DNA of 64,000 nucleotides, from the NCBI GenBank assembly GCA_039621445.1, contig CP154956.1, positions 57,577,966 to 57,641,965 of the forward strand, in the 5' to 3' direction. This document shows, one piece after another, positions 53,194 to 63,900 of this stretch (position 1 is its first letter; every line of letters starts with the position of its first letter). The stretch comes from Euglena gracilis (taxonomy: Eukaryota > Euglenida > Euglenophyceae > Euglenales). A program made the position numbers and the translations under genes. The notes below the pieces were generated by a model that saw nothing but the letters and a program-made list of their open reading frames with translations, did no database searches and was not told the origin of the DNA.

Positions 53194-53949
53194 TTAGGGG
53201 GATTTTTGCATTTTTGAAATTTCTGGTGGGAAAGGGGCAGCTACGGTTAGCCACGGTCGGTCTGCGTCTTCAGGTTGTCCAGCTGTTGCGGCTTCTCCCT
53301 CTTGAAGGACTCAAGTGTGGTGCTTCTTTGAAATGTCACCTTTCATTGAAATCTTTCAAATAATTCAACAATTTTTGTTTTGTTGATCTGCACGCGCGTG
53401 TCTCTCTGGTGAATTTGAAGTTGATGGATTGACTTCTTCCCTTCCAATTGGTAAGGTTTTGAATATCCTGTCCTCTGGGTGTCGAAGGGAAAATGAGTGT
53501 CATCCAACTCCGGCCCAAAAAAAAAAGCTAAGCAGGGACTCATAACCAAGCACAGCAAAACAATCCAAGCAACACCGCCAGCGAGCACGGCATGGCCTCA
53601 AAAGGGCAAAGTGCGGACTATTCGGGCTCCGCACTGCAAGATGGTGAGGTCCTGCCTTCCTTGCCGGCCGTTTGTTCTGGTGTGTTTGTGTGCGCGCGGG
53701 GTGCTTCTTACTGCTTTTTGTTGCCGGAGTTGGCTGATTCCTAATTCTGCCCTTCGACCCCAAGGAGAAAGAATTTCACTGTTACGAGTTCAACTGGAAT
53801 TACTTACGAGGAGTATTGCATTCACGATGACCATCACTATCATCAACTAGTGGACCAAACTTTTTTCGGACCTTCGACTTCAAGGAGGAAGAATTCAACT
53901 CTTCGAGTTCAAATGGAAAATTTCCCGGAACCATTGCAATTGCGAAGAC

Positions 53950-54480
53950 AATGGTCAACTGCTGGACTACCTGGATGGCATTTTGCTGTTAGCCCACAGC
54001 AAAAAGACAGCAGCCCAACCTTTGGCAGAAATGAAAAAAAGACCTTCTACTAGCAGGTTTCAGATTAAACCTCCCCAAATCCTGTCTGGAACCCACACAG
54101 GAAATAAAGCATTTGGACCAGTGGATCAATTTTGAAAAACGGCCAACTGGAAATTCCTCAGGAAAAACTAAAATCCTTAAGAAAGGAGCTGGGCAAAGTG
54201 CTCACAGCACAAAAAATGAGCTTCAGAAAACTAAGTTCTATTGTGGGGCAAGTCAGAAGCTATTTAGTCTCAATGCCATTTCTCAGAATTCTGGCATATC
54301 AACTTTGCAAAATGTTGGATCTGCACACAAAGTGGGGTTGGGACCACACCCTAACCATTCCCTAGGGGGTCAAGGATCAAATTGTGGAATTAAAAGCATT
54401 TTTACAGCCAGGTGTGGGCAAGGGAATTTCAATCCCAGGCCTCTGAGGAACCGTTCTCAGACAGCCGCACCTGGCAGTGG
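53950..54480 (+). pseudogene. DIRS-A copy 2: RT motif C and connection
   Basis: Resumes at LDYLDGILLLAHSKKTAAQP, the motif C region in which the second Asp of YLDD is Gly, then KLKSLRKELGKVLTAQKMSF and FLRILAYQLCKMLDLHTKWG. Frames change twice. Compare 25530-25150 on the minus strand. RT activity is impossible as read because most of the domain is absent and motif C is altered. Confidence 0.7.
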
Positions 54481-54870
54481 GGGGGGGGGGGCTGGACATA
54501 AACTCAGGCCAAAAGGTGCAGGATTTTTGGAGAGACCTGCATGTCTTTTACATCAACCAAAAAGAGTTGGTGTCGGCAGTGGAAACATTAAAAGCTTTGG
54601 CCAAGCCCAAACAAACAATTGTCCTTCAGGTGGACAGCCAGGTAGCTGTGAGCTATTTAACAAACTGGGGAGAAAAAAAGCCCTCCTTAAATTCTATCTT
54701 TAAGCCCCTTCCGTACCATTGTCAAGAAAAGCAAATCAATTTGCAGATGGTTTGGTTTCCCACCAAAGAGCAATTGGCAGACTCCCTGACCAAGGAGCAA
54801 AAAGACCCAGGGGGTTATACCCTAAATCTACGTATTTTTCACCAGATTCTGCAGTTTTTTTTAAAATACA
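54480..54870 (+). pseudogene. DIRS-A copy 2: RNase H
   Basis: One frame of about 180 codons (54477-55028) covers RNase H and runs into the Dam-like segment: GGGGLDINSGQKVQDFWRDL, VFYINQKELVSAVETLKAL, VDSQVAVSYLTNWGEKK, QINLQMVWFPTKEQLADSLT. It is more intact than the corresponding part of copy 1, where stops occur. Confidence 0.75.
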
Positions 54871-55267
54871 TATCCCCAGAGGTGGATATGTTTTGCACAC
54901 ACCGCAAAAAAAAATTCCCCAAGTTCATTTGTCGATACCCCCACCAAGGCAGATTTAAGAGACCTCCCCCTGTTTATGCAAACACTCCCTGGAGCATCAT
55001 TCCCCAGCGGGTTCAGAGATTAATGTGAAACCCAGATCTAACTTGTCTGTTGATCGTACCCAACTGGGATTCGACATCATGGTGGCGCCAATTAATGTCA
55101 ATCAGACAGGCAGCAAAGTTTTGTTGGTACCCCCCCAATGGGGTCTGTTCACCAACTGCTGGGGGGAGGAGGTGCCACCCCCAAGGTGGAATTTGGCATG
55201 CTTGATTGTGTCAGGCAAATATTACAATCCCAGGCAGTTTCGATGTCCAGTATCGACACTTACATAA
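54870..55267 (+). pseudogene. DIRS-A copy 2: Dam-like segment
   Basis: SPEVDMFCTHRKKKFPKFIC shows the D-x-F start better than copy 1. Then come PPPVYANTPWSIIPQRVQ, where copy 1 has NPPW and here it is NTPW, and after a stop the DIMVAPINVN region. The altered catalytic-type motif suggests decay if the domain ever had methylase activity. Confidence 0.55.
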
Positions 55268-55429
55268 AAAATCTGTGCAAGACATGACTCAGCCTTCAGG
55301 ACATTGGTGGGCAAATTGTTGCACAAAGGGGTGCCCCTGCAGGACTGCACAGTCCACAAGATGGCCAAGGCCATCCTTGATCTTGCTGTTCACAGCCTCA
55401 ACACGGCAAGAAATGCATATGCAGCAGCT

Positions 55430-56085
55430 TTGTACTCCCAAGGTTTGATTCATTGAGGTTTTCCCCTCTTTTGGCTCCATTGAAACGAAAATGAAATTCC
55501 AATGTCTGCAGGTATGCCCACTTTTGGGACCCCACTGAATTTCTAGAGAACATCATTAAAAATTCCAAACCCCTCTCAGAACTGTCTGTGAAGCGTCTCA
55601 GAAATAGACCCATCATTTGTCGGAGGCTGTTGGCCCTCCAAAGGGGGGTTGACCTAGCCAGAACCCAGCGAAAAATCAGTTTCGTGGGAGAAAAAAATTT
55701 CATTTTGTTGCAAACCAAGGGGTGGCAGTACCCAAGGTGGGAGGAGATTTTGAATTTGCCACACAGCCCCCCCATAAGCCACTGGCATTTGTTGAAAGAG
55801 TATGTTGAAAGGACAGCCCACACAGTTGGGCACAAAAATAATTTGTTATGGTCTTTGGATGGAAAAAGACCTTTGACCTCAGACAGAGTGAATTCCCTCA
55901 CCAAAAAAAATTCTGCAGGAAGGTGGTGTGGACGCCACAGGACACCAGAGGGGCTGGGGTTTTATGGTGGAAAAATGAAGGTTTTCAGGTGGAGGAAGTC
56001 CAGCAACTGGTACAATGGAAAAATTTTGGGGCCATCCAAGCTCATTATTTGAGGCTGGGTGTCGTATCAAAAATTCAAAAGATTA
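55430..56085 (+). pseudogene. DIRS-A copy 2: tyrosine recombinase
   Basis: Segments KRLRNRPIICRRLLALQRGV, LARTQRKISFVGEKNFILLQ and KRPLTSDRVNSLTKKN are followed in another frame by TPQDTRGAGVLWWKNEGFQV and EEVQQLVQWKNFGAIQAHYL. Compared with copy 1 the H-x-x-R histidine is Gln (QDTR) while the AHYLRLG tyrosine region is cleaner, without a stop after it. The frame change again lies near the site of a G-run. Inactive as read. Confidence 0.75.
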
Positions 56086-56141
56086 TGGCCCAAAGGGGGG
56101 TGCCTCAGTACCTCCATCCCGCAGTGCGGAGCACGAATGGT

Positions 56142-56596
56142 CTCGGACTCTCAAGAAACAGAAAGGTGGAGGAAGGGACCAAGAGGGCGAAGCACAAGAA
56201 GATGGTGAGCCCAACCGCCCCACCCGCAAAAGCAGCAGGAAAAGAAAGACATCCAAGCCAGAAAGGGGACCCCCCAGCAAAACAGCCCCAACCACCCACC
56301 CAAAAACACACCAGAAAGAGATCATCATCCCCACCTCCGGGGGGGGGGGGCACCAAGCGACCATGTGAGGGGGGGGGGGGGCGGCGGGGCCACGACGGTG
56401 CAGCTTCGCCAAGGTGTCGGAGGAGGCCTCATCGTCATCGCCAACTCCGGCAACAAAGGCGCAGTAAGAAGAACCCCCCGCGCGCACACAAACACACCAG
56501 AGCAAACAGCCGGCAAGGAAAGCAGGACCTCGCCATTCCTCTTGTGCTTTGCCCTCTTGTTCCCTCCCCACCCCTTCCTTTGCCTTGGGAGGCCGA
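56142..56596. repeat. DIRS-A copy 2: 3' hairpin arms and terminal repeat
   Basis: Arms 56142-56209 and 56531-56596 are inverted copies (TCTCGGACTC, GGAGGAAGGGACCAAGAGGG, CGAAGCACAAGAAGATGG against their complements). They enclose a Lys/Pro/Gln-rich frame, G-runs (56341-56350, 56369-56380) and the terminal repeat 56440-56537, exactly as at 22847-23292. Confidence 0.8.
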
Positions 56597-56603
56597 GGGC
56601 CCG

Positions 56604-57250
56604 AGGTGTCCCTCGGAGACCCCGCATGGTATGGAAACAACCCCATCAGCTCCAAGCAGAACAGTCTCGTACTCCGGAAACCGAGGGTGAAGCACAAAGA
56701 CCTGTCGAGGGGCAGAGAGCCCTCTGGCCTGGAAGCCATCAGAGGCTCCAATAGAAAATGGTGGCAGAAAAATGCCCCCCAGAAACTTGTCAACGCATCA
56801 AGGATGGCATTTAACCCCCCTGGGTACATCCCCAAAAATTCTACAGCCGCCCGAAGGCCAGACCCAAACAGGAATCGGGCAGAGATAATTCTTCTGGACT
56901 ACGAAAACAACGGGCTCAGTTGAAAGAGTGCATTTAATCCTCTGGTTTTTGGTATCAAAAACAGAAGGGGGAACAGCAAAATGGAGAATCAGCGATTGGA
57001 GGGAGATAAATCAACATTTCCAAGTCAAATCCTTCAAGCTGGATCACATCCAGAACATTTTTCCAGTTTGGCAAAAAGGCCACTGGGCAGCCAAAATCGA
57101 TTTAAAGGAGGAGTATTTTCACATCCCGGTAAGCCCAGCCCTAAGGCCGTTTTTAAGACGCCAGGTGGGGGGGCAAACCTGGGAATTCCAGGCAGGCTGT
57201 TTTGGCCTGAACGTGATGCCCCAGATTTCATGGGGGTTATGAAAACATCC
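56604..57250 (+). mobile_element. DIRS-B 5' part and RT fragment
   Basis: Begins with family-B terminal sequence (AGTCTCGTACTCCGGAAACC, GAGGGTGAAGCACAAAGACC at 56660-56700) and continues as a family-B RT on the plus strand: NRAEIILLDYENNG, LILWFLVSKTEGGTAKWRIS, KSFKLDHIQNIFPVWQKGHW, AAKIDLKEEYFHIPV (motif A with Asp intact), LRRQVGGQTWEFQAGCFGLN. It stops before motif C. The gag-like ORF is absent. Confidence 0.7.
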
Positions 57251-57390
57251 GAAAAGCTTTGCAGAAAAAGGGGCATCACCTTTTTTTGCCAGACGTTTCC
57301 CGTAGCCCCCAGGCCTTGGTTGCCTTGGTTGGGGAGGGCTCGAGGCAGGGAGGATGGGAGGACTCGAGGGGGGGGGCTCGGAAAATCATA

Positions 57391-57392
57391 CG

Positions 57393-57457
<65 letters not shown>
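57391..57457. repeat. (GT)n microsatellite
   Basis: About 33 uninterrupted GT units. It lies between the family-B RT fragment and the family-A RNase H fragment, close to a junction of the mosaic. Cys/Val and Thr/His frames across it are artefacts. Confidence 0.95.
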
Positions 57458-57719
57458 GAACGAATGCAAGGAGCAGTGGCATTCCAAGAAAATGTTCCTT
57501 TTTTCCTGTATTTTTGATTGTTTCTGTTCAGCATATGCACATCGACGGGCCATCGCTGTGCCAAAGGAATGCTTCCCCAGCAATGATGGAGAAGTCAGAA
57601 GCTGTGGCAAAGCACCTTCAAAAAAATTATCAAATGAGCCTTCTTGCAACAACATCATCGTGCATGGGGGGGCTTCACGCTGGAGAGTGGTCTCCTGAAC
57701 ATTCAACCCCCCCCCAAAT

Positions 57720-58145
57720 TTGACTTGCAGTTGGTTGTGTTTGAAAACCAACTGAAAATCACCAAAAACATTGTGGATGAAATGGACATTTCTGCAGGAG
57801 TCTTAGACCCCCAGGGAGGCAGTGGAAACTGTAAAAGCACTAGCCAAACCAAGGCAAACAATTGTGCTTCATGTGGACAGCCAAGTGGCTGTAAGTTATC
57901 TAACAAAGTGGGGAGGCAAAAAGCCCTACCTAAATTCCATCTTAAAACCCCTGCTGTATCATTGCCAAGAAAAGCAAATCAATTTGCAGGTGGTTTGGGT
58001 TCCCACAAAGGAGCAATTGGCAGACTCCCTGACCAGGGAGCAAAAGGACCCAGGGGATTATACCCTAAACCTAAACATCTTTCACCAAATTGTTCAATTT
58101 TTCAGAAAGGACATCGGGGGGATCTTTAAAAAAAAAACCCCTGGA
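57720..58145 (+). mobile_element. DIRS-A RNase H fragment
   Basis: A 110-codon open frame from 57822 (METVKALAKPRQTIVLHVDS, QVAVSYLTKWGGKKPYLNSI, INLQVVWVPTKEQLADSLTR) is closely similar to family-A RNase H at 24934-24656 and 54570-54830. It breaks off after FHQIVQFFRKDI. Upstream 57250-57720 is unrelated DNA with the GT array. Together with 56604-57250 it forms a mosaic of the two families. Confidence 0.7.
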
Positions 58146-58149
58146 CCAG

Positions 58150-59420
58150 ACCCATGGTGACTCATTGGTCATCATGCCATGACCCGTGATACACAGTGTT
58201 ATGGGCGAATGGGCTGAAAAATCTTTGCCCCTCAAATTGGCTGAAAATGCAATTTTTGTTTCCAAAATGATGAAATTCTTCGTAAAAAAAACCGCCAGAG
58301 ACCACAGACCCTTTGGGGTCGATCCAGGGTCAACGGACCCCAGGGCGGGTGAGGGGGGAAAAGTTCCTTGGAAAAATAAAAAAAAAAAAAAAACAAAAAA
58401 AAAAAAAAAAAACCATATGCTGGGATTGGGAAAATTTTTTTGGGAATAATATTGGGTGAACCCAACCCTTAAAGCGCCGGGAAAAAAACAGGTCGGAAAG
58501 AACTCTGGGCAAAAAAATTTCTTGAACCCATTTTTTAGGGAAAGCCGTCAGAATTCTCAAATCAAATTTTCTTAAATCTAACATTCAAAAATTGATTCAC
58601 AGGAGGAAATCACATTTTTTCTTAATTTGTTGGAGAAATTCTGATGGACTTAAATTAAAATGGTGGGGGAAAATCTGGTCAAAATTCCATCCAGAATTTT
58701 TCCCAAATCAATTTTTCCTGTTCAAGCTCTTTCCCCTCCCAGTGAGGGAAGACAGGGCTGTATGGGAAAGCCTGGTGGGGGGTGGACCCCCCCCACCACA
58801 GCACCCGCGCAAAGAAAATTTTCTTTGGCGCCGAAGGAATTTGAAGGCCTGGGGAGGGGGTTGTCGCACCCCCCCCCCCACCAGGATGGGGGAGGGGGAA
58901 GAAATCCCACCACCCACAGGGTCCAGGGATTCCACCACAGCCACACCACAGCCAGGAAGGGGTGAGGGAGGGTTGTTGGAACACCACAGGACGGGTGGGG
59001 GGTGGGGTTGGTGGTGGCCACCACCTGAGGGTTCCGGGTTTCGGGGGTTCCTGTGCAGCCTTGGGGACCCCCCCCCCACTGCCAAGTGCCATTTTTGGGG
59101 GGCTGGAGGTGGGGTAGTAGACCCAGACACCTTAAGGGGGGGGGGGGTTGGGTTTCCACGCCCAACCCATTGCACCTCCTGAACAAGAAGCCCAACGTGC
59201 TGCTTTGCCATGCCGAGTTTCTCCGAGATTGCACGGGACGTGCGCACAGACGGACGACGCTGCGAGGCATCCCTGCACTCTGGACCCAGGAGCACAACAG
59301 AACGAATGGGGATGCTGCAGCCCTTGTGGGTGTGGCAAAGAACACATTGATTTTTGGGAATTGGTTGCGTGCAAACAAACACTGAAGCAAACAACCAAAT
59401 TCTTTTCTCTGAGCCCCAGG
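58150..59420. repeat. Repeat-rich stretch with diverged hairpin repeat
   Basis: Contains an A-rich tract (58376-58412), a diverged copy of the GGGAAAAATCC hairpin repeat (58650-58715, CCAGAATTTTTCCC), and a block CAGGGCTGTATGGGAA.GCCTGGTGGGGGG (58755-58785) shared with 62130-62155. 59165-59400 has protein-like frames (GDAAALVGVAKNTLIFGNWL, for example) but no recognised domain or clear splice pair. Confidence 0.45.
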
Positions 59421-59422
59421 GG

Positions 59423-59904
59423 TAAACCCTCCCCCCAAATAATACCCCGCCCCTCGGGGCCGACTTCGGCGACCGAGTTAATACACCATTTCGGGCCGAC
59501 GACCAAGATTCTGAACTGAAATGTAGGTTTTAAAATCACAATTCTGACAACAAATTATGAAAAAAAACCGATTTTTCTGGATCATCTGGCCTCCAAAATG
59601 CTAAACTTCATTAGAAAGTTCAAAAACGACCCCAAATGGGGGTTTTGGGCGAAAAATTTCGACAGTTTTGGGGTGCCATTACCCTCCCCCCCCCCCCCCA
59701 AATAAACCCCACCCCCACTAATGACCACCCACAATACCCACCCACCCCTACCCGAATAACAATTTCGACCAGTTTTGGACTTTCTCGGGGGTCTTTGGGG
59801 TGCCATTACCCCCCCCCAAATAATACCCCCCCCCCCCTTGGGCGGGCTGGGACTTTGGGCGAAAAAATAATACCCCGGGTGCTATTATTTGGGAGGGGGG
59901 TTTA
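59423..59904 (-). mobile_element. TIR/G-run element, copy 4 (482 bp)
   Basis: Left end TAAACCCTCCCCCCAAATAA then TACCCC; right end GGGTGCTATTATTTGGGAGG then GGGGTTTA: inverted ends of about 28 bp with TA at each extremity. The interior reverse-matches 1765-2122 (CCGATTTTTCTGGATCATCTG, CGACTTCGGCGAC) and carries additional CCAAATAAT.CCCC modules. No ORF of note. Immediately outside, AGGGGTAAACC recurs (59908), so the target may be a related sequence. Confidence 0.75.
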
Positions 59905-60017
59905 CCCAGGGGTAAACCATTTCCTGTTCTGTTCTGTTCCAGCTCTGTTCGTTTAAATTCCCTCTTAAGCCCCTCCCCATTAGGGATTTGCGTTTATCTT
60001 TGTAACAAGGCATGTGT

Positions 60018-60747
60018 TCACTGAACCAGCCATCCAAAGTTGAAGTTCAATGGGAAAATCCACCCAGATGGTACCTTTTCCCCAACTCTTCCCAGCAATC
60101 CCCTTCGAGGAGCAGATGAAGAGGACCCTCTTCCCTCTGCCACGGTTGTTATTCTTTCTCGTCTCCTGAGCACTTCGGTGCTGATCTCGCACGTAACATG
60201 AAATGGCTTGTAATAAATAATAGGCATGTCCCTGTGCGCAAAAACACACACTTTTGGGGGCATCTTATGACCAACAAGGCTGCTGAAATATTGACAGAAT
60301 GCTGTCGGATGGAAGACCATCAACTTTTTTTTGTTTGAAAGTTTTTGGGACGATCACAAGCAGGTTGATTGGCCCTCATTTGTGAAGAATGCTTCAACAG
60401 AAACCATTGGCACACAAAGAACACAAGATGAATGAAACGCTTCAGGTTCCAAAAACTCCCAGCAGCTTCTGTAGAATCAATTGGATCATTGAACTTGCTG
60501 TGCCAAACTTTGCCATGCGCAAGCAAAAGAACAAAAAATGAGGTGCACAAAAGAGCCTGCTTGTTGGGAAAAGAAATGAATCCATAAGGTGAATGGAGAG
60601 ACGGCGTGATGTGTGTGTTGCCTGCACATGCAGTGCTGAAGCACTGCTGCGAGGCGGTTGGAGAAATCCATCCTGTAAAATGCGGGGCCGGATGACAACG
60701 TCACTGTACAAGAATTCCTCCATTGCACTGAAAAACAAAGTGAACAC
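60018..60747 (-). other. Unidentified minus-strand open frames
   Basis: Two frames, 60747-60442 and 60323-60018, read as ordinary protein (LYSDVVIRPRILQDGFLQPP; VCVFAHRDMPIIYYKPFHVT) but contain no motif I know; stops separate them. They could be exons or chance frames. Intron boundaries could not be settled. Confidence 0.25.
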
Positions 60748-60759
60748 GACGTCACAACA

Positions 60760-63165
60760 TGTTCAATTCCGGTTCCAACCCCCTCACGGAGCCATCGTGG
60801 GGGGTCCAGAGGGGTCGCACGTCAGTTTGCACGCATCGGCCCTGGCCGAGAAGCGGCAGGGAAGACCCGCGGCCTGGCCACCGGGCGCGGCGCCCGGTGA
60901 CATGCACAGTGGGGAAATCAAGTCGAGGGCATGTCACTCTAATACCAGGAACTGCAGGAGTGAATCTGGGGGAGGGGGGAGTGTGTCCACCTCCCCCCCC
61001 CCCCAGCCAACCCAAATGGTGCGGCCCCCGGAGGACACACCAATAAATAATTTAATGAGGCCAATAACAAATGATCACCCCCCAAATAATCTCCCTGGTG
61101 TTATTTTCGCCCGAAGTCCCAGCCTGAGGGGGGGGTTGGGGGGTAACAGGCCATTGCTTCAGGGTTCACAATACCCCCCGGGTGGGGGGGGTGCCTGAAC
61201 TCCAGCTAGCCCAAATTAGCGGCTGGCTAAACAACTTGGCTGGTGCAAATTCTAGTGGACCCTACCCCCCCTGCCCCCAGCGAAATTCCGGGGGGGGGGT
61301 ATCCTTTTGAGTTTCCCTTTGGGTTGCCGAAGTCGGACCCCACAGGGGGGGGGGTATTATTTGGGGGGGGGTATAAAAATATTAATTGGGGGGTTCATTC
61401 ACCAATAAACACCAATCCAGAAAAAAAAATCAACACTGCAACATTCTGGACTGATTTCAAATTCCCCAGAGGGAGTGGTCTGAGGATGAGATTGCATCCG
61501 ACGTGGGCAGGGTTGGACAAAAATATCTGGGGTTTGAAAGTGACCGTTTTTTTTCAAAATGTGAGTGCATTCAATTTGATGTTGCACCGTTTGATTCATT
61601 TCCATGTGCCGAAAACAAAAAGTGGATGAAAATAATAAATACTGCCATGTGGAGCGACCTGGGCTAGAGAGGGGTGCAGACACGCAGCCCAGCCCCATAC
61701 ACACTCCTTCGGCCCGAAGAAGATTATTCCAAATTCTTGGCGGCCTGCATCTCCTCTGGATGTCTCTGTGAGGAGGGGGGAGGGGCAGCATCCACACACA
61801 TGACACGGGACCACTGCACACCCAGGGCATTGTTTGCCCCATCACCAGGCAGGCACCGACCCCCTGGGGGTGATGGTAGTGCGTTGGTCATCAGCCTGCC
61901 GGGGAGGGAGCCATCTTCAATGCTGGTTGAGACGCAAGCCAGGTCTGGCAGGGCATTGCAATTAGCCCAAAAAGCAATGGCTTTTCGGGGCTTCCGGCGC
62001 TGAAGACAGTTTTGGCCATGTGCCCTTCACCCCCCTCGGCTGGGGGCCAGGCATCCCACCCTCGGGTTGGTAAAAAGAAGCCAGCAGCCGACCAATTCAG
62101 CAGTCTGCTGACTACCTTCCTTCCCCAGCAGGGCTGTATGGGAAGGCCTGGTGGGGGGGGGGTCGACCCACCCACCCACCACCCTGGCTGTTTGGCTGAT
62201 TCCCGTACTGCCCTGTCCCCCCCCCCAGTCTACTGCTGTCTGCCTCCCGATTTTGGGGCATTCCTTGAAGCCCTTGAAAGATTTTCCTGGCGCTTTGCAG
62301 AGGGGTTTTTCCCCCAGGGAGAGGGGGTCGGGACCACCACCCCCTCTCATTTGATGCTTTGTGGAGCAGGCTGAGTTTAAGGTGAGGCCGACCCCGCCTG
62401 GGGGGTGTCTTGTGCTATGGGTACAAGCCTACTACCCTACTAGCCTACTAGCCTCCCCATACCAGCCCCCCCCCCCCCGGTCGATTTTGGAACCCGGTGC
62501 CCGCTGAGCAAGCCGTCTTTCCCTTTAAAATGACCACCCCCTTCGCCGGGGGGGTGTGCCAGGGCACTACCCACCCCAAAACCCAAACCCCCCCGGTGTC
62601 GAAAGTGCCCCACCCCCCCTACCTGCTCATAGTACTCCCTGTGTGCACTGTGGGGTGCCTTTTATCCCTTTTGGCCTGGCGCTGTTTTTTTGCCTCTGGC
62701 ACTTGTGCGAGCTTCTTCAAAAAAAGAAGCTTAGTCAGCTGACTAATCGGAAGGAACGACGGCCTGGGGGGGTAGTGGGTAGTTCACCTGCAAAAAAATA
62801 CTTTCTCGTTCACCCTAAATTTGACTCAAACCTACCCGAACGACTTGGTGAACATGCAAAGTTTTCTGGGGATAACTCCATTTTGGGCCACGTTCTGCAA
62901 AAACGCACCTCTGTACATTGGATTTTTATTTGCGTATGATCACAAGCAGAACCTTGCCAAAATGGTCCACAAAAAGGACTTTGACCTAAATATGTTACCC
63001 ACACAAGGTATTTTATTACTGGAGGGCGGGGGCAGCAGCCCCCCCCCCCCGCCAGGATGTGGAGAGCAGGGGGGGGGGCGCAAGATGGACCTCGACACGC
63101 GACACAAAAAAACCTCAAGAAAACCTTAAACACCACAAATAAATACAAAAAAAAGCAAGTTGCAT
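60760..63165. repeat. Repeat-rich DNA without supported gene
   Basis: Includes a partial TIR/G-run family copy (61075-61375, with GCCCGAAGTCCC and TTGCCGAAGTCGGACCCCAC, G-run, TATTATTTGGGG), the second copy of the CAGGGCTGTATGGGAAGGCC block (62131-62150), short CTACTAG tandem units (62425-62452) and G/C-runs. Frames at 61399-61845 and 62027-62374 show no motifs. Confidence 0.45.
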
Positions 63166-63171
63166 GTACGG

Positions 63172-63747
63172 GGGAGGGGGGGGAATCTGACCGGGAACAA
63201 TTGCCAACGGGAAAAATTCTGCCGGGAAAAATATTGGACGGATCCTTAAAATGCCGGGAAAAATCCTGAACGCTCGATTAAACCAGGTGGGAAAAAATAT
63301 CAGACAGCTAAAAAAAAAACCGCCCAGGTTTTGTGCCGACCAACAATTGAATGAGAAAGCATGGCTGCACCTGGTGAAACCAAACAGAAAGCGTTCATTC
63401 CGCTGGGGTGATAAGACCGCCGTGTTGACAGACACGAAGTGGTTTCTGGCACACAACTTATGCACAGGGTCTCTTTGGGGCGGAGTGCACGTTGTGGGCT
63501 AACGCACGCTTCAAAGGGGTTTGGGGCGGTTGGGAACAACACCGATTCCTGAGAGGAAGAAATATTCCTGCTGCAAATCGGCGCGGAGCGCCGAAGATTT
63601 TTTTGGGGGGTCATTCACTGGAGGAAATTGGACTTTCCTTAAATCTGCCGGGAAAAATCCTGGACGGATCCTTAAAAAGGCGGGAAAAATCCTGGACAAA
63701 TTTTCGTCCAGAATTTTTCCCACAACATTTTTCCCGTACAAATTCCC
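63172..63747 (-). repeat. ~570-bp repeat with GGGAAAAATCC hairpins, copy 2 (inverted)
   Basis: Reverse-complement partner of 19277-19845. GGGAAAAATCCTGGACGGAT (63651), a hairpin GGGAAAAATCCTGGAC / GTCCAGAATTTTTCCC (63684-63722) and the central block with GTTTGGTTTCACCAGGTGCA (complement) are retained. Both copies are bounded by C/G-runs, and the similarity stops there. High identity across 44 kb means recent spread or homogenisation. Confidence 0.9.
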
Positions 63748-63779
63748 CCCCCCCCCGGCATATATCTCTTTAAGCACCC

Positions 63780-63900
63780 CGGGGGGGGGTGCTGGGCTAG
63801 GGCTAGAAATTTGGGCTGGCTAGAAATTTGGGCTGGCTAGCCCGCCCCCCCCCCGGGGGGGGGGGGGGCTGGACCCCGGCTGGACCCGAACCGGGGCGAG
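63780..63900. repeat. Short tandem GAAATTTGGGCTGGCTA units with G-runs
   Basis: GGGCTAGGGCTAGAAATTTG followed by two copies of GGCTGGCTAGAAATTTG-type units (63800-63842), then C- and G-runs and repeated GGCTGGACCC (63868, 63879). Non-coding; no partner found elsewhere in the window except a weak GCTAG context at 61205. Confidence 0.6.

Larger units (their letters stand above)
48969..53340 (-). mobile_element. DIRS-like family B element with internal inversion
   Basis: Minus-strand element with a gag-like ORF (53193-52478), RT (52343-51160), and recombinase region (50600-49560), but the RNase H/Dam-start block between them (50600-51135) reads on the plus strand. The family-B fragment at 31326-32422 and both DIRS-A copies have this block in normal orientation, so it was inverted here. 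Numerous stops. Family B is clearly related to family A in domain order and local protein similarity but differs in sequence. Confidence 0.7.
53530..56603 (+). mobile_element. DIRS-A copy with internal deletion
   Basis: Plus-strand copy of the 22.8-27.5 kb element, bounded by the same terminal repeats (53621-53734; inverted 56440-56537). The gag-like ORF and most of the RT are missing: leader similarity stops near 53950 and resumes just before RT motif C. Downstream everything is collinear: connection, RNase H, Dam-like segment, recombinase and hairpin arms. A copy lacking RT would depend on an intact relative. Confidence 0.8.

Noticed and set aside
57034-57751. Thr/His- and Cys/Val-rich frames around 57.4 kb
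   Set aside because: Translations of the GT microsatellite and of out-of-frame RT sequence.
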